64,000 bases of DNA from Neobacillus rhizophilus (GTDB lineage: Bacteria > Bacillota > Bacilli > Bacillales > Cytobacillaceae). A model generated the notes under the pieces. It saw only the letters and a list, made by a program, of their open reading frames with translations. It ran no database searches and was not told the origin of the DNA. Location: contig NZ_JAGYPF010000005.1 of NCBI RefSeq assembly GCF_018343535.1, positions 496,001 through 560,000 on the forward strand, read 5' to 3'. Numbering within the stretch: the stretch's first letter is position 1; every line of letters begins with the position of its first letter. Both the position numbers and the translations under genes were made by a program. Shown one piece after another: positions 33,405 through 41,668 of this stretch.

Positions 33405-34163
33405 ATGGATGTGGAGGTCAAAAACGACAAAAATCAAACGTATTTAAAGGATCATGAAGTCAAGGAGCTCATTCAAAGAAGCCAGGACGGGGATCAGGAA
33501 GCGCGCGATTTAATCGTTGAAAAAAATATGCGGCTTGTTTGGTCTGTTGTCCAAAGGTTCCTGAATAGAGGCTATGACCCGGATGACCTATTTCAAATCG
33601 GCTGTATCGGTCTATTAAAATCAGTTGATAAGTTTGACCTATCTTATGATGTCAAGTTTTCTACGTATGCTGTCCCGATGATCATTGGAGAAATCCAGCG
33701 GTTTATCCGCGATGATGGGACTGTTAAGGTCAGCCGATCGCTGAAGGAGATGGGGAACAAAATCCGCAAGGCCAAGGATGAGCTGTCGAAAACACTTGGT
33801 AGAATTCCAACCGTTAATGAAATATCAGAATACCTTGAGATATCACCTGAGGACGTCATACTTGCCCAGGAAGCAGGCAGGACACCTTCATCTATTCATG
33901 AAACAGTCTATGAAAATGACGGGGATCCGATTACCCTGCTTGATCAAATTGATGATGGGAACGACGGCAAATGGTTTGATAAAATCGCTTTAAAAGAAGC
34001 CATCCGCGAGCTTGATGAGAGGGAGCGGCTAATTGTCTATTTGCGCTATTATAAGGACCAAACCCAATCAGAAGTGGCAGTAAGACTGGGAATTTCCCAG
34101 GTTCAAGTTTCAAGACTAGAAAAAAAGATACTTCTGCAAATGAAGGACCGAATGGATCTCTAA
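33405..34163 (+). CDS. sigF: RNA polymerase sigma-F factor
   Basis: This 252-residue sporulation sigma factor has region 2 (DPDDLFQIGCIGLLKSVDKF, -10 recognition), region 3 and region 4 helix-turn-helix (QSEVAVRLGISQVQVSRLEK). It directs the first forespore transcription programme. The ATG at 33405 (MDVEVK) follows AAGGAG and matches the B. subtilis start; a TTG at 33399 is an alternative. Confidence 0.95.
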   Translation: MDVEVKNDKNQTYLKDHEVKELIQRSQDGDQEARDLIVEKNMRLVWSVVQRFLNRGYDPDDLFQIGCIGLLKSVDKFDLSYDVKFSTYAVPMIIGEIQRFIRDDGTVKVSRSLKEMGNKIRKAKDELSKTLGRIPTVNEISEYLEISPEDVILAQEAGRTPSSIHETVYENDGDPITLLDQIDDGNDGKWFDKIALKEAIRELDERERLIVYLRYYKDQTQSEVAVRLGISQVQVSRLEKKILLQMKDRMDL

Positions 34164-34180
34164 TCCATTTGGTCTTTTTA
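34145..34180 (+). terminator. Terminator at the end of sigF
   Basis: GGACCGAATGGAT pairs with ATCCATTTGGTC (one G-T pair), followed by TTTTTA. The left arm lies in the last codons of sigF. Confidence 0.8.
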
Positions 34181-34184
34181 TTTG

Positions 34185-34296
34185 GCTAATAGGAAAGTAT
34201 AAATTTTTTCAAATTTATACTTTCCTAACGCATAAATTCAACTACGCCTCTGTCTTCGTCCTATCGGACTCGCCAATCGGCGAGTTTTCATTTAAA
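34185..34296 (+). repeat. Dispersed structured repeat, copy B
   Basis: Copy of the block at 26196-26308, same strand. A 17-base perfect hairpin (34190-34206 with 34211-34227) is followed by the conserved ACGCATAAATTCAACTACGC, a GTCC-TATC-GGAC hairpin and a perfect ACTCGCC-AATC-GGCGAGT hairpin. It lies between sigF and spoVAA. Confidence 0.9.
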
Positions 34297-34320
34297 AAAA
34301 GCAATTCCATTTTTTGTTTT

Positions 34321-34348
34321 CATAAAAAGGCAGTTTTTACCCATACTA
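34321..34348 (+). promoter_or_regulatory. Candidate sigma-G promoter of the spoVA operon
   Basis: CATAA (34321-34325) and CATACTA (34342-34348) fit the late-forespore sigma-G pattern. The spoVA operon is a classical sigma-G target. Confidence 0.6.
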
Positions 34349-34383
34349 CATATACGAGAAATCTTTGTGTGGGAAGTGATGTT

Positions 34384-35004
34384 TTGGAAAAAACAATCTA
34401 CATTCGCATGCGGAATCGTGTTCATGTCCCTCCGGAGGGAAAGGTTTTATTAAAAGATGCTGCCCAGATGATTGCCACTGAAGAGGTCCTTCGTGATTTA
34501 CAATCGATGGAGATTTACCAATTAAAAAAAGAGGACGGAAATATTGTTGTGATCGATATCATGAAAGTCATTCGGTTAATAACGGCCAGGTTTGAGGATG
34601 TTGAGGTCCAAACAATCGGACCGGCGCAGACAATTATTGAAGTAGTAGCCATGAAAAAAGGAGTTTCGATTCCTTTTTTTCTTTTAATATGGTTTCTTTT
34701 ATTTTTCGGTTCGGCCATGACACTGATGAATTTTCATGATGATGTCAGTATGAAAAGTGTGCAGGAGAAAATCTACACAATCATTACAGGTAAGAAGGAA
34801 GCAAAACCGCTGCTTTTTCAAATTCCCTATTCAATTGGCTTAGGACTTGGCATGATTCTCTTTTTCAATCATGTCTTTAAGAAGAGAATTAATGATGAAC
34901 CAAGTCCGCTCGAGGTTGAGATGTTTAATTATCAGATGGATTTAGATAATTATGTGATTCTCCATGAAAATAAAGAAAGTATGAAACGGGTTCATGACGA
35001 TTAA
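34384..35004 (+). CDS. spoVAA: Stage V sporulation protein AA
   Basis: This 206-residue protein has a cytosolic N-terminal domain (MEKTIYIRMRNRVHV start, about 1-95), then two hydrophobic segments (IPFFLLIWFLLFFGSAMTL and IGLGLGMILFF). SpoVA proteins move dipicolinic acid in and out of spores. The TTG start at 34384 follows GGAAGTGA and matches the family N-terminus; GTG 34369 is less likely. It overlaps spoVAB by 11 bases. Confidence 0.88.
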   Translation: MEKTIYIRMRNRVHVPPEGKVLLKDAAQMIATEEVLRDLQSMEIYQLKKEDGNIVVIDIMKVIRLITARFEDVEVQTIGPAQTIIEVVAMKKGVSIPFFLLIWFLLFFGSAMTLMNFHDDVSMKSVQEKIYTIITGKKEAKPLLFQIPYSIGLGLGMILFFNHVFKKRINDEPSPLEVEMFNYQMDLDNYVILHENKESMKRVHDD

Positions 35005-35416
35005 AATTATTGCTGTTATGTTTCTGGGAATTGCTAGTGGGTTGGCCGTTGGCTCGGGATTTGTTGCATTTCTTACCGTTCTGGGGGTTATCCCCAGATT
35101 AACGCAGCTTACCAAAACGATGAAAATGATTTATCAGTATGAATGGGGAGTCGTTATCGGGGCCTTAACGGGAGTTTTTGCCAGCTTAAGGGACCCCGTA
35201 TTGGATATATCCGCTTATTTCTTAATCCCCTTGGGGCTTTTTGGCGGTGTCTTTGTTGGGATGCTGGCTGCAGGTCTTACAGAGGCTTTAAACGTTTTCC
35301 CAATCCTTGCTAAGCGAATTCATTTAGATGGTAAGATTGTCATTTTAATAATGGCAATTGTTTTGGGGAAAATATTTGGTTCCATCTTTCAATGGCTTTA
35401 CTTTGTCCATCATTAA
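34994..35416 (+). CDS. spoVAB: Stage V sporulation protein AB
   Basis: This 140-residue membrane protein has about four hydrophobic helices (IIAVMFLGIASGLAVGSG first, IVILIMAIVLGKIFGSI last). It is a component of the SpoVA system. It is followed 27 bases later not by spoVAC but by spoVAEa, so three genes usual at this point are absent. Confidence 0.9.
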   Translation: MTIKIIAVMFLGIASGLAVGSGFVAFLTVLGVIPRLTQLTKTMKMIYQYEWGVVIGALTGVFASLRDPVLDISAYFLIPLGLFGGVFVGMLAAGLTEALNVFPILAKRIHLDGKIVILIMAIVLGKIFGSIFQWLYFVHH

Positions 35417-35443
35417 AATCTTTAAAAGGAAGGACATCAAAGT

Positions 35444-36046
35444 ATGAGCACCAAAAGGAATGTTATTTTAGTAACAGATGGCGATGAACACACCAGGAGG
35501 TCTTTAGAGCAGGTTGCCAAGACGGTCGGCGGACGCTGTATTACACAGTCCAAGGGAAATCCATCCAAATTATCGGGGCCGGAGATTGTCAAACTTATTA
35601 AGAAAGCACCCCACGACCCGGTTCTTGTTATGTTTGATGACAGCGGCATTGTTGGAGAAGGCGCCGGGGAGAAGGCCTTGAAATATGTGGCGGAACACGA
35701 GGACATCAATGTTCTCGGCGTCGTTGCTGTTGCAGCCAAATCTAGGCACGAAGAATGGACAAGGGTAGATGTAAGTATTGATCGGGACGGGGAATTAACA
35801 CCATATGGAGTAGATAAATATGGTATACCTGAACTGGAAATAGGGAGACTAAATGGAGATACCGTTTATTGCCTGGATCAATTAAATGTACCGCTTATTG
35901 TAGGAATAGGGGATATCGGCAAAATGGCGAGACACGATTCCTACAAGCTTGGTGCGCCGATAACAGAAAAAGCTGTTGAACTTATCCTTGAAAGGAGTGG
36001 ATTTTATGACGACACAATCCAAAGTGGAACATTGGCCGATTCCTGA
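35444..36046 (+). CDS. spoVAEa: Stage V sporulation protein AEa
   Basis: This 200-residue soluble protein begins with a Rossmann-like NVILVTDGDEHTRRSLEQVA. It matches the SpoVAEa (SpoVAE large) family over its length, with the conserved VMFDDSGIVGEGAGEKAL. The role in spores is poorly known; it may bind the outside of the germination channel. It overlaps spoVAF by 41 bases. Confidence 0.88.
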   Translation: MSTKRNVILVTDGDEHTRRSLEQVAKTVGGRCITQSKGNPSKLSGPEIVKLIKKAPHDPVLVMFDDSGIVGEGAGEKALKYVAEHEDINVLGVVAVAAKSRHEEWTRVDVSIDRDGELTPYGVDKYGIPELEIGRLNGDTVYCLDQLNVPLIVGIGDIGKMARHDSYKLGAPITEKAVELILERSGFYDDTIQSGTLADS

Positions 36047-37490
36047 ATCAGTGAATGAAGTGGAAAACTACATGAAGCATAGTGTCGGCTTAGGGATAAG
36101 CTTTGATTTGGGCGTCAGGAAATTAACAATCTTAAAGAAAGAAATCCAAATCTACTATGTAAATGGTTTATGCGATACGATGTACATTATTCAATTGATC
36201 AAAGAGCTGGTCGGCATCAATAATCGTGAAAAGCTTTCTACTGACCTTTTTAAGCTAATTGAAAATAGATTAGTAAACCAATCGGTAGAGCAAATTACCC
36301 AGCTTGATCAATTGGTGGATAAGGTTTTATCCGGTTTAATTGCGGTTGTCATTGACGGTGAAAGCACAGGGTTTGCGATTGATGTCAGGAGCTATCCTGG
36401 ACGGTCGCCTCAGGAGCCTGATACGGAAAAGGTAGTGAGAGGCGCCCGTGATGGATTTGTTGAAAATATTATTTTAAATACAGCATTAACAAGACGGAGA
36501 ATTCGTGACGAACGGCTCCGCTTTGAAATGATTAAGGTAGGCAGGCGCTCAAAAGCAGACATTGCTTTAGGTTATCTGGAGGATGTGGCCGACCCTGATT
36601 TACTAAATATTCTAAGACAAGAATTAAATGCGATTGATATTGACGGAATTCCTATGGCGGATAAAACTTTAGAGGAATTTATCGTAAAACAAGGATTTAA
36701 TCCATTTCCAATTGTCAGATATACGGAGCGGGCAGATGTTGCTGCTGCACATATATTAGAGGGACATGTAATTATTTATTGTGACACTTCACCAAGTGTT
36801 ATTATTACACCTACTACATATTTTCATCATGTCCAGCATGCCGAAGAATTTCGTGAATCACCTGCAATGGGAACCTTCGTCCGTTGGATGCGGTTTTTAG
36901 GAGTTTCATCATCCATTTTTTTACTGCCGTTTTGGCTATTAGTGGTCCTAGAACCATCCTTGTTGCCGGAAAAAATCGCCTTTATTGGCCCAAATGAGCA
37001 GACTAATATTCCGTTAATTGTTCAGCTGTTCTTGGCGGATTTTGGGTTAGAATTTTTGAAGCTTGCTGCCATTCATACACCAACACCGCTGTCAACAGCA
37101 ATGGGCTTAATTGCAGCAGTATTAATCGGACAAATTGCCATTGATGTCGGTCTTTTTGTACCTGAAGTCATTCTTTATGTTGCGGTGGCAGGTATCGGGA
37201 CCTTCACTACCCCAAGCTATGAATTAAGTGTGGCCAATAAAATCGCCAGAATGCTCTTGATGTTAGCGGTAGCATTTTTCCATGCACCAGGTTTCATTAT
37301 AGGCTCAACCATTTTTATTATCTTTCTAATTCATATGCGGGCGCTCAACACCCCTTATTTATGGCCGTTTCTTCCTTTCGAACCCAAGGGATTCTTACAG
37401 ATTGTTTTCCGTCGTGCCATCCCGGGTGCTGCGCTTAGACCAAGTATTGTCCATCCGAGAAACCGTTACCGTCAGCCTCCAAATGGGTAA
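36006..37490 (+). CDS. spoVAF: Stage V sporulation protein AF (GerA-family)
   Basis: This 494-residue protein is related to germinant receptor A subunits. A soluble N-terminal domain (about 1-290, with RTRRRIRDERLR-like basic part near 160) is followed by four or more membrane helices (FLLPFWLLVVLEP, ILYVAVAGIGTF, LLMLAVAFFHAPGFI). SpoVAF joins the dipicolinate channel complex. The start at 36006 follows AAAGGAG. Last gene of the spoVA operon here. Confidence 0.9.
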   Translation: MTTQSKVEHWPIPESVNEVENYMKHSVGLGISFDLGVRKLTILKKEIQIYYVNGLCDTMYIIQLIKELVGINNREKLSTDLFKLIENRLVNQSVEQITQLDQLVDKVLSGLIAVVIDGESTGFAIDVRSYPGRSPQEPDTEKVVRGARDGFVENIILNTALTRRRIRDERLRFEMIKVGRRSKADIALGYLEDVADPDLLNILRQELNAIDIDGIPMADKTLEEFIVKQGFNPFPIVRYTERADVAAAHILEGHVIIYCDTSPSVIITPTTYFHHVQHAEEFRESPAMGTFVRWMRFLGVSSSIFLLPFWLLVVLEPSLLPEKIAFIGPNEQTNIPLIVQLFLADFGLEFLKLAAIHTPTPLSTAMGLIAAVLIGQIAIDVGLFVPEVILYVAVAGIGTFTTPSYELSVANKIARMLLMLAVAFFHAPGFIIGSTIFIIFLIHMRALNTPYLWPFLPFEPKGFLQIVFRRAIPGAALRPSIVHPRNRYRQPPNG

Positions 37491-37664
37491 GTTTTTTCAA
37501 AACAAATTGCAGAATGTGCATAATTATGCTAAAGTGTTTAATTAAATAAAGGATTAAAGAAATAAAAATAGGCAGTTTCTAATGCGGATTCTGTCTATTT
37601 GTTTATTATTTTTACACGTTGTCTACATAGACTGTAGTGAGTCGTTACGGAGAGAGGGAAGGGA

Positions 37665-38969
37665 ATGTATTTTTACGGTACAACAGGTGTAAATAAGGAT
37701 GGGCATCTGGAAATTGGCGGTGTCGACGCAGTCGAGCTCGCGAAAAACTTTGGAACTCCCTTGTATGTTTATGATGTTGCTTTAATCAGGGAAAGAGCAA
37801 GGGGATTTAAACAAACCTTTGAACAACAAAATGTAAGGGCTCAGGTTGCATATGCCAGCAAGGCATTTTCGACTGTGGCAATGGTGCAGCTCGCGGAGGA
37901 AGAAGGTCTATCATTGGACGTTGTTTCCGGCGGTGAATTATATACAGCCATAACAGCTGGTTTCCCTCCAGAGAAGATTCACTTTCATGGAAATAATAAG
38001 AGCAGGGAAGAATTAGAAATGGCAGTGGACCAAAAAATCGGCTGCATTGTCGTTGATAATTTTTATGAAATGGAACTGTTAAAAGCAATCTGTTTGGAGA
38101 AACAGGTGAAGACAAATATTTTGCTGAGGGTCACTCCTGGCATCGAGGCTCATACCCACGATTATATTTTGACCGGTCAGGAAGATTCAAAATTTGGGTT
38201 TGACTTGCAAAACGGCCAAGCGGAAAATGCATTAACCGCCGCTCTTCCGTTTGAACATTTTAATGTGCTTGGCATCCATTGTCATATTGGTTCGCAAATC
38301 TTTGAAACAACCGGATTCATATTAGCAGCACAAAAAATAGTTGAAAAGCTGGCAGAATGGAAGGAACGTATTGGCTTTGAGTCAGAAGTTTTAAATCTTG
38401 GCGGCGGTTTTGGAATCCGCTATACAAAAGAGGACGAGCCGATTCCACCATCTCAATATGTCAGTGAAATCATTAAAGAGGTTAAAAAGCTGGCTGGCGA
38501 ATATTTACTTAAAATGCCAGAAATTTGGATTGAACCAGGCCGCTCTCTTGTAGGAGATGCCGGGATTACTCTTTATCAGGTCGGAGCTTCCAAAGATGTT
38601 CCGGGTGTCCGGAAATATTTGGCGGTTGATGGCGGGATGAGCGATAATATCCGTCCGGCACTCTACCAGGCAAAATACGAGGCGGTCTTTGCCAACAGGC
38701 CGCTGGCACAAGCATCAGAAACTGTCTCGATTGCCGGAAAATGCTGTGAATCAGGAGATATGCTGATTTGGGATTTGCCATTGCCGGAGCAAGAGGATGA
38801 GGATATTTTAGCCGTATTCTGCACTGGTGCTTACGGCTATTCCATGGCCAACAACTATAACCGGATTCCACGTCCGGCAGTAGTTTTTGTCGAAAATGGA
38901 AAAGCCACCCTCGTCGTGAAAAGAGAAACATATGAAGATCTTGTAAGATATGATTTACCATTAAAATAA
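37665..38969 (+). CDS. lysA: Diaminopimelate decarboxylase
   Basis: This 434-residue PLP enzyme makes lysine from meso-diaminopimelate. The PLP lysine is Lys66 in VAYASKAFS. Other family segments are HIGSQI, LNLGGGFGIRY, EPGRSLVGDAG, CCESGD and AYGYSMANNYN. The ATG follows GGGAAGGG. The 174-base leader shows no lysine riboswitch. It follows spoVAF as in B. subtilis. Confidence 0.95.
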   Translation: MYFYGTTGVNKDGHLEIGGVDAVELAKNFGTPLYVYDVALIRERARGFKQTFEQQNVRAQVAYASKAFSTVAMVQLAEEEGLSLDVVSGGELYTAITAGFPPEKIHFHGNNKSREELEMAVDQKIGCIVVDNFYEMELLKAICLEKQVKTNILLRVTPGIEAHTHDYILTGQEDSKFGFDLQNGQAENALTAALPFEHFNVLGIHCHIGSQIFETTGFILAAQKIVEKLAEWKERIGFESEVLNLGGGFGIRYTKEDEPIPPSQYVSEIIKEVKKLAGEYLLKMPEIWIEPGRSLVGDAGITLYQVGASKDVPGVRKYLAVDGGMSDNIRPALYQAKYEAVFANRPLAQASETVSIAGKCCESGDMLIWDLPLPEQEDEDILAVFCTGAYGYSMANNYNRIPRPAVVFVENGKATLVVKRETYEDLVRYDLPLK

Positions 38970-38970
38970 T

Positions 38971-38999
38971 AAAACTGCCGCTCACGAGCGGCAGTTTTT
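38971..38999. terminator. Bidirectional terminator lysA/ypuA
   Basis: AAAACTGCCGCT pairs with AGCGGCAGTTTT around a CACG loop, followed by T. Confidence 0.85.
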
Positions 39000-39012
39000 G
39001 TTATAGAGTAAA

Positions 39013-39876
39013 CTATGAGAATAGGGCCTTAATGGTGTCAATAAGCCAAATGAAGAATTGTTTGACCTTCTCCAGGAATCCCTGCCCTTCTTCGGATTGC
39101 AGGAATTTGGAAATACGGTCTTTTGCTTTGTTGAGTTGGTCACTAACCTGATTCCAGTCAATGTTCAAGCTTTTCAATTTATTAAATAAGTCAATCAGCC
39201 TTTGAATCTGGTCCTCGGTAAGAGTTACATTCAGTTCTTTCGCAGCTTGCTCGATAATGGCCCGCAATTCCTGATCGTTTTTCGGCTGGTTCTTGGCAAC
39301 TTCCTCTTTTATTTTTGCGATTAAGGCGGCAGCATTTTCTGCACCGATGGCATCACCAAGCTTTGCTGTTTCTACCATTTCCTGATTGGCCGCCTGCTTT
39401 ACTTCCTCAGGGATAGTTTTATCGGCGGAAATCTCATACGCCTTAATAATCCCTGTAAGTGCTGCGGTGCCCGAAACAGAGATGGGAGCAGTTATATAGA
39501 TGTCAGCATCCTTCACGCCAGCCGTAATCAGAGCATTGACATACATTTCATCTGTAACCCAGTTAATGTTTTTGGTTTTAACTTTTATACCAGAACCGCT
39601 TGGTGCAATTGTAATCGCCGATGAAGAGATTGCCTTCGTTCCAATCAATGATTTTGAGACATATTTCCCTAAATATTGATGCTCTTCTTGATTGGAAACG
39701 GTCACAATTTGAACATCCTTCGGCGCGCCCATTTCCTCCAACAATTGGTTTTTTTGCGTTTCTGTTAAATTCTCACCTAATGTTACAATCATATCTCCTT
39801 CAGCCATGTCTGCAAAACTGCGGACAGGAATGAGAAATAAGCAGACTGCCGTGAGGAGTATCAATAATTTTTTCAT
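39013..39876 (-). CDS. ypuA: Exported DUF1002 protein (YpuA)
   Basis: This 287-residue protein has a signal peptide (LLILLTAVCLFLIPVRSFA), then the DUF1002 domain (about 30-200, with VTDEMYVNALITAGVKDA). A helical C-terminal part ends in a hydrophobic segment FFIWLIDTIKALF. B. subtilis YpuA is a cell-wall-stress-related exported protein. The ATG at 39876 follows AAGGAGGC. The molecular function is unknown. Confidence 0.85.
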   Translation of the reverse strand: MKKLLILLTAVCLFLIPVRSFADMAEGDMIVTLGENLTETQKNQLLEEMGAPKDVQIVTVSNQEEHQYLGKYVSKSLIGTKAISSSAITIAPSGSGIKVKTKNINWVTDEMYVNALITAGVKDADIYITAPISVSGTAALTGIIKAYEISADKTIPEEVKQAANQEMVETAKLGDAIGAENAAALIAKIKEEVAKNQPKNDQELRAIIEQAAKELNVTLTEDQIQRLIDLFNKLKSLNIDWNQVSDQLNKAKDRISKFLQSEEGQGFLEKVKQFFIWLIDTIKALFS

Positions 39877-40091
39877 AATAGCCTCCTTTATTTTTAAAGC
39901 GCTTTTGACAATTAATGAAGATGCTTCTTTAATAATATAACCGATTCCATTATTATATAACGATAAAAACAAATTAGAAGTTTCATAGGTTCAAATTATT
40001 CGCGAAAATTTGACTGATTTAGGAGAAATGGATTATTTTTGTATTTTGGTGTAGAATGTAGGACAGGTAAGTAAGTTAATGGGGGATTTGT

Positions 40092-40187
40092 ATGAATAGA
40101 AACAACTGGGCCTTATTTGGCATTCTTATTGCGATATCAATTATTTGGGGAATTATCTATTGGATGTTCATTGCGCCGGGCAAGTAG
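40092..40187 (+). CDS. Small single-helix membrane protein, 31 residues
   Basis: An ATG at 40092 after GGGGG opens a 31-codon frame: MNRNNWALFG, then one hydrophobic helix (ILIAISIIWGIIYWMFIA) and a short PGK tail. The clean ribosome site and helix make translation likely. I do not recognise the family. It lies alone between ypuA (divergent) and ribT. Confidence 0.65.
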   Translation: MNRNNWALFGILIAISIIWGIIYWMFIAPGK

Positions 40188-40351
40188 AGATTTTCCATTG
40201 AAGAATGATGACGAATTCGGTATGATTGTGGTTAGTGAACATAAGGATTTTCAAATACATATACTGCATAAAGAAAATCATTAAACCAGTTTGAAAAATA
40301 CACTATTGTTAAACCAAACCATTGGTTTATTGAAAATAATGAGGGATACGT

Positions 40352-40702
40352 ATGTTAATTCGCTATAAGAAAACATTCGAAAAAATTGCGATGGGGTTAA
40401 TGTCTTTTATGCCAACTGAAAAAGATCTCAAGAAACTCCAGCAAACCATGAAGGAATACGAAACAGAAGAGAATCACAAGCTGTTCCTTTGGAAGGAAGA
40501 AGATATTATTGGACTGATTGGGGCGATTTATCATCAGGATACCAATACTTTAGAAATTCAACATGTTTCTGTTAATCCCTCACACCGCTTCCAAGGAGTA
40601 GGCAAAAGAATGGTTAAAGCTTTAAAGGAAATGTATCCGGATAAAAATATTACTTCGAATGCGAACACAGCTTCTTTTATTGAGAAATGTGATGTTTGCT
40701 AA
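40352..40702 (+). CDS. ribT: RibT-type GNAT acetyltransferase
   Basis: This 116-residue protein is a reduced GNAT-fold acetyltransferase with the acetyl-CoA loop VSVNPSHRFQGVGKRMVKAL. It matches RibT by size and motif. In B. subtilis ribT is the last gene of the riboflavin operon; here no rib biosynthetic gene precedes it. The substrate is unknown. The ATG at 40352 is preceded by AATGAGGG. Confidence 0.82.
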   Translation: MLIRYKKTFEKIAMGLMSFMPTEKDLKKLQQTMKEYETEENHKLFLWKEEDIIGLIGAIYHQDTNTLEIQHVSVNPSHRFQGVGKRMVKALKEMYPDKNITSNANTASFIEKCDVC

Positions 40703-40710
40703 ATATAGGA

Positions 40711-40746
40711 AAAGGCAGCGGCCTCATGCCCCGCTGCCTTTTTTTA
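40711..40746. terminator. Bidirectional terminator ribT/ypuF
   Basis: AAGGCAGCGG pairs with CCGCTGCCTT, followed by TTTTT. Confidence 0.85.
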
Positions 40747-41245
40747 ATATCGCGTTGTTTCTTTCTGCAATGACACTTGACCGGTCCCGCAATTTGTGGC
40801 GATGGACGATCTCTAGATCCGACAAATCACTTTCCCTTTGCCAGTCAAACCCTTTTTCATCACACAATTTCATACACGCTTGAAGCAATTCAGGATCGCT
40901 TATGGGCAGATTCATACTTTTATATTCTTCGCGATTTTGCAAACGTATTAATTGTTCTTTTATGGTCTGAAGGAAAAGTCGGTCATCTAAACCCAGATCC
41001 GGTAGTAAGGAAGATTGGTCAGATATGATTGTAATCGCCTTTTCCAATGTTCTCTGTGCACCGTTAAAATTCTCGCGGCGATGGTGGTAAGCCGATACCG
41101 CCAATAATATAAACCCTACCCAAATAGACTCTTTGTTGCCGGGGTCAGACCCTTTCCAAAAGTCTTCGAGGATTTCATGGCACTCAAAATAATCCCTGTC
41201 GCCATGAAAATGACTTAAAAATTCGATATATTCTTTTGGGTACAA
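40724..41245 (-). CDS. ypuF: DUF309 protein (YpuF)
   Basis: This 173-residue protein has the DUF309 signature HFHGDRDYFECHEILEDFW and a helical body with AYHHRRENFNGA. The TTG start at 41245 is chosen because GGAGGGG lies 7 bases upstream and the family start YPKEYIEFL follows; a longer upstream frame lacks support. The His/Glu cluster suggests a metal site. The function is unknown; yqpuF-like genes neighbour scpA in B. subtilis. Confidence 0.85.
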   Translation of the reverse strand: MYPKEYIEFLSHFHGDRDYFECHEILEDFWKGSDPGNKESIWVGFILLAVSAYHHRRENFNGAQRTLEKAITIISDQSSLLPDLGLDDRLFLQTIKEQLIRLQNREEYKSMNLPISDPELLQACMKLCDEKGFDWQRESDLSDLEIVHRHKLRDRSSVIAERNNAILKKGSGA

Positions 41246-41327
41246 GCATTTCCCCTCCAGTTTCTTTATATATGTACAGTTTAACATATTCGGCAATTGA
41301 AGGTCATGACCTGGCTGCAAAACAATA

Positions 41328-41346
41328 GACCCGTTAAAAACGGGTC
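41328..41346 (-). terminator. Terminator downstream of the YjcZ gene
   Basis: GACCCGTT pairs with AACGGGTC around AAA. On the minus strand it follows the YjcZ-family gene; the T run (CTATTGTTTT) is moderate. Confidence 0.6.
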
Positions 41347-41370
41347 CTTTAGTTAGTAAAATCATTTTAA

Positions 41371-41472
41371 TTACCAAACCCAGGAAGCACCGATGATAAT
41401 TAATAAAATGAACAGTACGACGATTAACGCAAAGCCGCCGCCGAATCCGAAGCCTGCTGCTCCATCAGCCAT
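41371..41472 (-). CDS. YjcZ-family sporulation peptide, 33 residues
   Basis: This 33-residue peptide starts MADGAAGFGFGGGF and continues into one membrane helix (ALIVVLFILLIIIGASW). The GFGGGFALIVVLFILLII core is the YjcZ-family hallmark. Such peptides are found in spores of many Bacillaceae; their function is not known. The ATG follows GGGAGG. No ORF caller with a 60-residue limit would list it. Confidence 0.88.
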   Translation of the reverse strand: MADGAAGFGFGGGFALIVVLFILLIIIGASWVW

Positions 41473-41668
41473 AATTATTACCTCCCGTCAATTTTTCTCT
41501 TTCCATGTCATCATATGTGAGGAATTTGTCCATTGTTATGGGCGGGTTACCAGTATTTACGGAAGGGCAGAGGATTCGGTTGATTTTTCTATTGGATAAC
41601 CATCCTGAATCCTCTATACTATTAATAGTCGATTGTATAATATGATTTTTAGAATTTTGGTGAGATGA

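Noticed and set aside
37491..37664. Lysine riboswitch before lysA
   Set aside because: No L-box core or terminator pair is visible in the leader.
39895..39910. cre-like AAAGCGCTTTT upstream of ypuA
   Set aside because: It misses conserved cre positions at both ends; a chance palindrome is as likely.
40213..40284. Short frame upstream of ribT (about 20 residues from an ATG)
   Set aside because: No ribosome site and no recognisable content; could be a gene remnant but cannot be supported.
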